A stretch of 64,000 bases of DNA, from the NCBI GenBank assembly GCA_902729315.2, contig LR746269.1, positions 5,177,501 to 5,241,500 on the forward strand, written 5' to 3'. The position numbers and the translations under genes are program-made. Shown in pieces: positions 49,845-59,444 of this stretch. This DNA comes from Spirodela intermedia. Taxonomy: Eukaryota; Streptophyta; Magnoliopsida; Alismatales; Araceae. The first letter of the stretch is position 1. Every line of letters begins with the position of its first letter. A model generated the notes under the pieces. That model saw nothing but the letters and a program-made list of their open reading frames with translations. It had not been told where the DNA came from and did not search any database.

Positions 49845-50430
49845 GTGGGTGATTCCCGTCGATTTACCGTTTTTAGAAGCCTGAGAGATTTTGATTTATA
49901 GCTCTCATTCACTGGACTCCACAAAGCTACACAAACGCCCGGGAGGTATTTCCTAAAGGCAGTTGAAATACGGCATTCTGGCTGTTCTACTCTCTACAAT
50001 AACCCGCTTTTGGAGATGGGTCAACCCAGAATGTTGAATTGTTCTAGAAATAGAAGCATGAAGCACGTTGACCTTTTTCTCTCGGAGACTATAAAGTGGA
50101 CGACTGTGGTGATTTTCCGTTTTATTATTTCCCCAGTTATCGGGGAACGATCCCTTTTTTTTACCTCTTCTTTGGAGATGGGTCAACCCAGAATGTTGAA
50201 TTTTTCTAGAAATAGAGACATGAATCACGTTGACTGTTTTCTTAGAGATTTTAAATCGGACCGCCGTGGTGATTTACCCGTTTTAATATCTCCCAGGATA
50301 TTCAGGGATCGATCCCCTTTTTTCTCTTCGTTTTTTTGGCTCGCTGTTCTGTCGGCGTTGACCCCACTTTCCTCACTGCTCTTCTTTTGGGAGTTTGTGC
50401 CAGAAAAAGTAGGGTTCTGACATAAATTTT
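49845..50430. repeat. 162-bp direct duplication downstream of the p32-family gene
   Basis: GGAGATGGGTCAACCCAGAA starts at 50012 and again at 50174. Both copies continue with TGTTGAATT, TCTAGAAATAGA, ACGTTGAC, GTGGTGATTT and CGATCCC. The second copy is slightly more diverged toward its end. Confidence 0.92.
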
Positions 50431-50924
50431 TATTAATATAAATGCTTCCCCCATAAATTTCATTTATTTTGCAAAATTATCACGCGATTCATTTTTTTTA
50501 AGGGATAAAAATTATATTAAATATTTTTTCTAAAAATTTTATTTTTTTAGAAAAAATAATTTTCTTAAAATTTAGTTTAAATAATTTAAGATTAATAAGT
50601 AATATGGGAGCAACGTAGCTGATATTTTTGTAAAGTTAGTTGTAGTATTGGATTATGAGATCCCCTCTTTATGGCACATGAGTTGAGAAATTATGGTTGA
50701 ATTATTTAGTAATAATGATAATAAGACAGAAACTCGAGAAATATTTATATTTTTTCTAAAATTGGTCATGGTATTTGAAAATAAAGCTGGCTCAAATCAA
50801 GTTCAGGGAGCATCATTCCACTGGAGGCACATAATTCCTTCCATTGGCACTTCGAGGTTTGATCCACTTGACAGTTCAAATCCGTGGGGTTTCTTGTTTG
50901 GCAACTCTCGTTGACAAAGGCGAT

Positions 50925-51505
50925 GACAAAAGCATAATGACATGAAAACTAGGAAGACAGACGAGGGAGCCACTCATGAACTCTCAATTGGCTGATGTTA
51001 GATACTCACTCTCCTCTCTCTACTTCGGAAATCTAAAAATACTTGATGCCGAGCTTCCTCCATCTTTTGTCTTTTTAAAGGTCTCGATCTTCATTCATTG
51101 GCAAACGATCTGATGGTACTGTGGCTGTTACGTCGTTACCCTCCTTTCTGTCCCTTAAAACCTCTGATTCATTAGTTTCAGGCCAACTCCTAACCCCAGC
51201 TTAAATCGAACTTGGATGTTTGTTACTTGATTCTGCAACTAAACTACTAATTCCTAGCAATGCAAAAGAAGCCAATGAAAAACTACTGAACATAGTAAAT
51301 ATTTCTGACATTGGAATAAATATTCCTTCCATTTCGTCAAGATAACAAGCCTTATTCTATCACAACTACTTTCCCCCAAGAAAAATAAGGCAGCACTAAT
51401 AAATCTATGGCATGCCAAATGACTATTGGGGTGGTCTGGTTGTATTCCAGCTATTCTTTTGTCATGTGGATGGAGGCTAGAGGCCAGGGTTTCAACATTA
51501 CTCTC
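50925..51505 (-). repeat. Left terminal repeat of the retroelement
   Basis: It shares GAGGGAGCCACTCA, CACTCTCCTCTCT, CTTTTTAAAGGTCT, TTGGGGTGGTCTG, GTATTCCAGC and CATGTGGATGGAGGCTAG-like words, in the same order, with 57470-57875. The high-coordinate end is TTTCAACA, giving TGTTGA on the minus strand, a plausible LTR start. Confidence 0.65.
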
Positions 51506-54189
51506 CTTCAAATATAGAAATGGAGGTATATTGTGGATGGAGGCAAAGATATAAAAGGTTAATGATGGAGGATGTCATGTGCTGTCTCCGAAGTTGACTC
51601 TTCTGAGTATGCATATATTGAATCTGAACTTTTGATCTAGCTAGTATATGTCAAATCGTCAATACATGGGTTGAAGAAGTTGTCAACTAATGGTTTTCAT
51701 CCAACCGTAAAGAGCTAATTTGACTCGGAAGGGTGTTAGGAACAACCTACTTCAAATTAAGAAATGTGGAATATATCATGGACACAAGCTATCGTAGAAA
51801 GGTCAAGTTGATATATCACTAGCCCAATATGTTAGAGAATTGTGCAAGACCCAAAAAACCTCAGCGTCAACTTCTCATATGTCTGCTGGGCAAAGGAAGT
51901 TTGCCGATATGGTCACAATCAGAGATATATTTCATCACCAACTTCAAGCTCTTGTTCTCAATGATTATGGTTCATTTAGTACTTCATTCTAACTTGGGCC
52001 TTCAATAAACATTATTTCAGTTGATTCATCACCTCCTCTTAGTTAAGCAACAATTGATTGACCTTAGTGTTTACAAGATTGTGATATTATAATAAGGTCA
52101 GCATGTCTGGTCTATATAAGATCAAAAACACAAATCATCTGATGGAGCTATTGAAATTTTTTTTCAGCTAATATTTTGCTCACAATAGTCATTTTTTTTA
52201 TTATCTTGGCCAATCACTTGCAAAACATTTGAGGTAATCTTAAGTTTGTAGTTGACTACTTCACGTGCTTATCTGATTGTAGGTTATAAGAATTTATTTG
52301 CTGTAATGAAGTGCCTTGAAGTCAAAATAATTCTCACAAAAAAAACTTAAAAGATATGATTTGTATCATAAATAATTAACTTTGAAATTCCATGGAGTTA
52401 CATCACATCATGACGGATGTGCACTTATTGTTGTATTTAAATGCTTATTAGCTAATAATATTTATAACTAAAACTTAATAAGATATTAATATATATGTTA
52501 GTCTCAAGCCAAACATAAGAAGATTGATTAATTCATTATGAAGAAATAATTTAATTTATATATAGAGTGATTTAAAAATTTTATCACTATTTTTAAAAAA
52601 GAATAAAATAGAAGAGTAAGGTGAGAAGAATGAAAAGAGCAAAGAAGAGAAGGAAGAAAAGAAAGAAAGATAAAAGAAAGACTGAGAGAGAGAGAAAGAG
52701 AGAGGGAGATTGAGAGAGAAACGTAGATGAATAATTAAAAGAGAGAAACAATGGTCAACTCTTTTTATGGTAATTTAGTTTCATGCATAACTTGAGTTGA
52801 CTATATTTACTGAATGAATGTGTGTTCAAGAATTTACACACATGACATGAGATCAAGTGTGAATATCTTTATCTTGTTATAGAAACCAAAATCTCATTAA
52901 TCGATTTTCAATTCCACTAATTTCATATTCAAAATCAGATGAGTAATCATCATTCATAGAACACATTCTTTGAGATTCAACTACAAAAATCAAGAGAAAT
53001 AAGTTGGACACAATTTTAGATTGATCTTAGAGAAGTTTTGGAAGATTTAGAAGAGAAACAAAGATTTAGAAGAGTTCTATAGATTTTTATCAAAAGACAC
53101 ATAAAAATAGAAATAATTGACATAAAATATAAATAAATGATGAAAAGATGTAAATAAATATTGAAAGTGAGTAAATAAATGTTGTCCAACGTTGATCTAC
53201 CTCCTAATCATTCCACAGCATGTCAAAAATTACATGAATATCATTTGGAAGTATTACGTCACTCGTCGTAGAGATCTACTGAGGAGAAAGGTCGACCACA
53301 CTATCACCATTGTCTGAGTGAAGAAGGAATGAGCTGAACACTTGTTGTAGGCCTTGAGTGTAGTTGGGAGAGGAAAGAGTGAGCTTGTTGATTGTTGGAG
53401 GTTTTGATTGCATGAAGGAGAGGAAAATAGATGCCATCTTCATGACTACCATCAAAATTTTAAAGATAATCGATAATATGCTTATTTTACCATATGATTA
53501 TTGAGAATTATCTTTATATCTATAATAATGTGTGATAACTAAAGTTCTCAGTACCTTGGCACTTCACTTACCACTAGATCAACTATCATTAGTCATGTGA
53601 CATGTTGAGCGTCATAAATTTGACCTACCATAAACTACTACCAATTGAGAACTTAAGTTCTTGGTATCATGCTGCTTCACTTGACATTGGATTGATTATC
53701 TATAGTCACATGGTGTATTGAATGATACATGATCATCCATCATGAATTGTTGTCATACGAGTGCTTTAAGCTTTTGGTATTGTGGGCTTTCACCTACCAC
53801 ATGATCAACCTTTTCTCATGAAGTGGCAAACATGCTAAGTACTGTAGGATTTGTTAGTCATGAATTGGTGCCCTAAAATATGAAAATAAAGTTTAGTCCC
53901 ACATCAATTTTTCCAGTAGATATGCTGCGTATATAATATAACAATTCATTTTTTTCTAACAAGTCCTTAATCCAATTGTAAGCCATGGGCCATAAGGATG
54001 GTTGTCTACAACCCATTTAAATATAATATAAGATTAGAAATATTATAGTATCATATTATTTTAAAAATATTTTTCTAAAAGAAGAAATACATTCCCTCTA
54101 ATTTCTAACTTTCAAAATTAATTATATAAAATTACATTTTCTTCTACAAATCAAAATAATAAAATAATAAAATAAAATAAATTAAGAAC

Positions 54190-54420
54190 TAAAAAGCAAA
54201 CATTAATAATGGATAAATGTGTGAGCTCTCTTAATCACCATGAATAGGTGTTGTTGAAGGGGAAACAAATGCATCCCTTTACTAAAGTAATCGACAAAAA
54301 CCATGATGACATTAAATCCTTTGGAGACTGGTAAATCTTCAATGAAATCCATGGTTTAGTTAGCCTAAATATAATCAAGAATCAATAGGAGTTGGAGGAG
54401 GTTGGCTAGGGTCCATACTT
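54190..54420 (-). pseudogene. Integrase remnant (Ty3/gypsy)
   Basis: Minus-strand translation shows MDFIEDLPVSKGFNVIMVFV followed by DYFSKGMHLFP, the start of the gypsy integrase catalytic core around its first Asp. Upstream stops interrupt the zinc-finger and linker region. Confidence 0.8.
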
Positions 54421-54829
54421 TGTCTTGTTTTATTGATAGATGGGTTAGGCTGCAACATATCATCACACCTACTATTTCATTCTTATCCACTTCACATTCT
54501 AGATGATCAACAACTAGTCAAGTCTTGAAATTCTTGTAAGATATGTAGAATGAACTTAGATGTTGGTGATAAAACTAATCTACCTTTGTAAAACAAGCTA
54601 TGTGTTGCAGGGAGTAGTGCAACCACTTTTCAAGATGCTGAAGAAGGTTGAAAGTAATTTTTTAAAATTGAGCATCTTCTTGCATCTCTTTATTGATTAG
54701 TGTTAAGTCTAATAGTTTTGGTCATGACAATTCAGCCACTTGAAATCATATGCATTAGGAGCTCGTGATAGAAGTGTGTCAAAGTTGAGCATCATCATAG
54801 ATAGATTTTAGTTTGTTAATAGATGTCAA

Positions 54830-54950
54830 AGTTTGGCTGAAGTATGCAATGGGTCTTCTTTGTTATAAGACGGCTCCCACTCCTCTAAGGGAAGCTTCTA
54901 CCTCGAGATCAAATGTGGAGGGAAAATCTGAGAGCATAAGGATTGACACC
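54830..54950 (-). pseudogene. RNase H remnant (Ty3/gypsy)
   Basis: Minus-strand translation gives GVGAVL, a stop, then QRRPIAYFSQT, matching the GxGAVLxQxxxPIAYFS signature of gypsy RNase H. Confidence 0.78.
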
Positions 54951-55163
54951 CTTATCAATGTTATTTTTGGATCTTGGTTGTCTTGACATTGCATTCCACT
55001 CAAATGCATCCTTATTGAGCTATTGCATGAGGGTTTAGGCCTTGATACTATAGTATTTGATGAAGCATCGATAGTAACACATAAGCCCTAAAACCCATGA
55101 AGTTCTTGGAAGCATGAGGGAGTTGGCCACTTCTAGAATGCTAGCACCTTGTCTTGATCTATC

Positions 55164-55575
55164 ATGACTCTATCATTGGAGATCTAGTGACCCAAGTAAG
55201 AAAACCTAGATTGTCTAAATGTGCACTTTAGTGGATTACATGAAAATAGTTATCTTGTAAAATCTAAAAAACTTGAGGTAGATGTTTAAGGTGCTCCACT
55301 ATGCTTGATTGTAAATAAGAATGTTATAAAAAAAGATTAACACAACATTTCAACATGTCATGGAAGATATAATTCATCTATCATTAGAGATCCATTGACT
55401 CAAGTAATTTTAGATTGTTTAAATATGTACTTTTTTGGATTAACGTAAAAATAATTCTTTTGTAAAATCTAAAAAACTTAGAGTAAATGTCTGAAGTGTT
55501 ATATTGTGCTGGGTTGTAAATAAGAATGTCATAAAAAAAGATTAACACAAGATATCAACGTGTTGTTGAAGATGC
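55164..55575. repeat. About 205-bp duplication inside the retroelement pol region
   Basis: TAAGAATGTTATAAAAAAAG near 55315 recurs as TAAGAATGTCATAAAAAAAG near 55521. The preceding AAATCTAAAAAACTT and ATTGTCTAAATGTGCACTT (ATTGTTTAAATATGTACTT) blocks keep the same step of 203-206 bases. Confidence 0.85.
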
Positions 55576-55860
55576 AACTAATCATCACCTAGAAGGTGGC
55601 AGAGTGTTGGAGAGGCCAAAGAACATTATTAGAGACTCATAATAACTTTTGTGCTTTCAAAATGTTATATTCGAGATGTCCTTTGGACATACTCAAATTT
55701 GATGATATTTGGACCATAAGTTTAGCTTCAAGAAGACCTAAGCTCCATGTAGTTCATTCATCAATTCTTTGACATCGAGAATGGAAAATCAGTTAGAGAT
55801 AGTGACCTCATTGATCGCAAGGTAATCTATGTAGAATCATCACAACCTGTCCTTGATGAG
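55500..55860 (-). pseudogene. Reverse transcriptase remnant (Ty3/gypsy)
   Basis: Minus-strand translation yields WFYIDYLAIN, FSILDVKELMNELHGA, LWSKYHQI, VCPKDIS, FFGLSNT and FYDILIYNP with interspersed stops. These match the order of gypsy RT motifs, including the YHQI block and the region of the FxDD catalytic box, here reading FYDI. Confidence 0.78.
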
Positions 55861-57297
55861 GAGTGTCATGCTCGAAAATAGGCATTGAGAATGTTAGACT
55901 ATGCTTAAGGAGAATAACCTATTTCCCTAGCTCATTTGTTCGATAATGTGAGTATCAAAATGGCCTAGTGTGTACTGATTTGACATTAGCTCTAATAATA
56001 TCTTGTAATCAAGCTATAACTAGGAGGAAATCTCTTAAGGTTTGCAAAAACTATTGAAAAGTGTTGCTGTAAGGTTGCTGCCAACAACAAGGGCTTCACT
56101 TCTCTATTAGATGGAGACAACATGAAAATTTGACATCAAATTCTTCCTATTGAATGTGACGATTATTGATTGAAGAGTGAAGGAATTACTAGGTTTTGTT
56201 ACTTCTACTTGTGATGTGACTTGTTCAGTTCTAACTTGGAAAGAGAGGGTCCACATATTGAAATTTATTTTAATCTTTCGACAATTCCTCATCCAACATA
56301 GGCCAAAGATTAGGTGATGTGGTTTACTCTTTGTATAATAAATCACATGAATTTACAATTATTTAAATTAGAAAAAATTAATATTTACAATTTTCAAAAA
56401 TATTTTAACACAAATATATCATTTATAATTTGATAAAAATCTCTATAAATAGTAATGTTTTTAGGCCAATCATAAGAATGTAAGATAATATGAAATAAAA
56501 TTTTAGAATTTTTCTCAAAGAATATAATTTTTAATAGTTTTTAGACTAAATTATGAAGAAAAAATATATTAATATTTTTTTAGTTACTAACATCAAGATG
56601 ATTGATGTGACTTAATCATTGTATAATAAATCACATACATTTAAAACTCATAAAACTAGAACATAGTAATTTTTAGATATTTAGAAATATTTGATAACAA
56701 ATAAGTTAATTATAATTAAATAAAAAAAAATCAAAAATAGTAAAAAAGTTCTAGGTCAATCACAAGGATGTAATACAATATTGAGTATTATTTCAACAAT
56801 TTTCATAAAGAATAGAAGTTTTTATATTTAAAATTTATGAAAAAAAAGAATAAAGGCATGGATGTAAGGATGATGTCAATGCCCCAACAAACACAAATCA
56901 AGTAGAAATAGAGTTCTGCATGCTGATATTTGTTGTTGCCACGCTATAGGTGGAATACTAGAGTTATGCTTGGACTATCCACTCTTCGGGTCCTTGCTCA
57001 TGAATATTAGAAGATCTGGTCAGTATTGCAATCTGATTTCTTTCAATTGAGATTACTCTGGAAATTCATGTTGTTGATGGTGGTTGGATGGACTATGGGT
57101 CGCTGGCTTGATTCTTCGATTGTCTACTTTGGCCCCAAGTTGGTGTTTGAGTGCTAGCTGCTCCCTCTTCAATTCTCACAAATGTTCTACTTACTCTACA
57201 GTGAGTAGTTTGATTGCCTTTAGATCTTTCTCCAAACTCTCTAACTTGGGATCGACTGGTTTAGGCCCCATGTGGACTCATGTGGCTCTAATATTAA

Positions 57298-57875
57298 GGT
57301 AATGGATACCCCAACTAAGATCTGAAGAAATGAAGGGAATAAGATGAAAAAGGTAAATTCTTGTTCTACTCATTGTGAGTAGAGATTACAAGGCTCTAGA
57401 TTGACTAGAATACTCTCAAGGCTAGAGGGCATTGTAACACAAGAAATAACATGGGAGGTAATAGAGGGGGTGACATAAGCAAAACAAGAAGAAAAATAAT
57501 AAAATAGGTGAGGGAGCCACTCAAGAACCCTCACTTGGCTGATTCAAGATAGCCACTCTCCTCTCTCCACCCAAAAAGTTTGGAAATACCTGATGCCTAG
57601 CTTCTTCCATCTTTGGTCTTTTTAAAGGTCTTGATCCTTATTCATAAGCAAACATTACGACTGTCCTCTTGAGGCCGTAAGGCCTTTACCCTCCTATCTG
57701 CCCCTTAACCTTTATTTGTTAATTTCAAGCCAACCACTTATCCGAGCTTGAATTGGATTTGGACATCTATTACTGATTTGACCCACCAAATGAAAGTTGG
57801 GGTGGTCTGACTGTATTCCAGCCATTCTCTTGCCACATGGATGGAGGCTAGTGGCTAGGATCTCAACATGCTATT
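57298..57875 (-). repeat. Right terminal repeat of the retroelement (5' LTR on minus strand)
   Basis: It adjoins the degenerate primer-binding site at its low-coordinate end and ends with CTCAACA at the high end, giving a minus-strand TGTTGAG start. The 57470-57875 part aligns with 50925-51505. Confidence 0.6.
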
Positions 57876-58224
57876 TCTCAATGACTCTTTGTGTGGAGGA
57901 TATCTTTGCCTTCATTATTCTATTTCTACTATGGTACAAAAAACAAACTATCATCATTGACTTGCTTTTCTCACTACTCTACTCCTATGATTTTGTACCA
58001 AAAAAAAAGGTCTTTGGCATGTCTTAGATATTTTTCATTTAGTATATTCTTGGTGTGAAGATTATGCTTTTATTTATATAAATACATCCACCATAAATTA
58101 ATATTTTTATTTTACAATAGTATCACATAATTGATGTTTTTTAAGAGATAAAAACTTTTGCTTTTTTTTAATTCTAAAATTTCATTTCAACCTATACCCA
58201 TCACTTTCTCCAAAATTTAAGTCA

Positions 58225-58266
<42 letters not shown>
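58225..58266. repeat. (CT)n microsatellite
   Basis: About 20 CT units between the right terminal repeat and the 65-bp array. Confidence 0.95.
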
Positions 58267-58268
<2 letters not shown>

Positions 58269-58399
58269 TGAGGTGCATGGTGAGATCAAAGCTATAATTT
58301 GTTGTATCCAAAGCCTTGTAAATATGTATCTGTATTACTTTGTAGGTCAAACTTGTTGACTTGCCTAGGTTAGGAACTTCCCAACTATGTGACATGAGT

Positions 58400-59000
58400 T
58401 GACAAATTATGGTCTTTTTTGAATTAATAATATGGAAATTACTGCTTATATTTTTCCAAAGTTAGTTGTAATATCTGATTATGAACCCCCATGCTATCTT
58501 ACATGAGCCAACAAATTATGGTTGAATGATTTAAGAGTAATATAATATGCGAACTACATAACATTTATATGTTTCTCAAGTTAGTTGAATTATTTAAGAA
58601 TAATATATAATATGGGAACTATGAACTACTTATATTTTAAAAAAAATTAATTGAATTATTTAAAAGCAATAAATGAGAACTACATAGTGCTTATATTTTT
58701 CTAAAATTATATGAATTATTTAAGAGTGGCAAATGGAAACTACATAATGCTTCTATTTTTCTAAAGTTAGTTGAATTATTTAAGATTAATAAATGGGAAC
58801 TAAACAATGCTTATATTTTTCTAAAGTTAGTCGAAATATTTAATTTTAATATATAAAATGGGAACTACAGGCCGCTTATATTTTTCTAATTTTTTTTTAG
58901 TATTCTAAAATTATGAAACCCCCCGTTATCTTACCTAAGCCAACAAATCATTTAAGAATAATAATATTAGAGCTACAGAACTATTTATATTTTACAGAAT
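58400..59000. repeat. 65-bp AT-rich tandem array within repeat A
   Basis: Units contain TTAGTTGAATTATTTAAGA, an AATAAATGGGAACTA-like segment and GCTTATATTTTTCTAAAG. At least seven are visible between about 58440 and 58900. The counterpart at 50590-50760 has only one or two units. Confidence 0.85.
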
Positions 59001-59444
59001 TAGTCATGATATTTGAAATAGATGTGGTTTGAACCATGACGAGGGTGGATCGTTCCACGGGAAGCACATAATGCTGTTGTCACTCCGAGGGTTGGTCCAC
59101 TCGACGCTCCTAATCCGAGGGTCTGTTGTTCGGTGACCCTAGTTGACTGCGAAAAAATATGCGCAGCGTTGTGGTTCGCACCGGTGGGACCCACCGATGG
59201 GTCTCTCGCTCCTTGGACGCACGTGTGATCCAAAGTTCGATAGGCCCGAGGAACGAACCAGCTTGGTGACATTTTTTTTTTTAAATAAATAAATTAGGAA
59301 GGAGCTATTTCGAATTCCGTGTAAGTTCTTCTCTCTCCTTACAACACGTCGGACGGTGCCATTGATAAATCCGAGGGAAGGTGCCGGCTGTTACCGTCTT
59401 CATCTTCAATCTCTGGACCTCCTCCTGGTCTCTATCCAGTAGCC

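Larger units (their letters stand above)
50925..57875 (-). mobile_element. Decayed Ty3/gypsy LTR retrotransposon
   Basis: The minus strand carries, 5' to 3', a terminal repeat (57298-57875), a degenerate tRNA-Met-type primer site at 57297-57284 (ATTAGAGCC matching the end of TGGTATCAGAGCC), gag-like sequence near 57270-57000, then reverse transcriptase, RNase H and integrase remnants, and a second terminal repeat at 50925-51505. The RT to RNase H to integrase order marks it as Ty3/gypsy and not copia. Stops and frameshifts are frequent throughout, so it cannot encode protein. Terminal repeats are alignable only in part; the left one has an extra block of about 165 bases and lacks the segment next to the primer site. 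Confidence 0.72.
50431..59444. other. 9-kb gene-free AT-rich interval with a decayed retroelement
   Basis: No functional gene is visible. The interval holds, in order, a repeat-A copy (50430-50920), a degenerate terminal repeat, about 6 kb of retroelement remnant read on the minus strand, a second terminal repeat, and a longer repeat-A copy containing a 65-bp array (58050-59150). The last 300 bases should include the DGAT2 promoter and leader. Confidence 0.75.

Noticed and set aside
56107-57302. Open frames in the retroelement interval
   Set aside because: They are short and unconserved, and they lie on or opposite the decayed gag region of the gypsy element.
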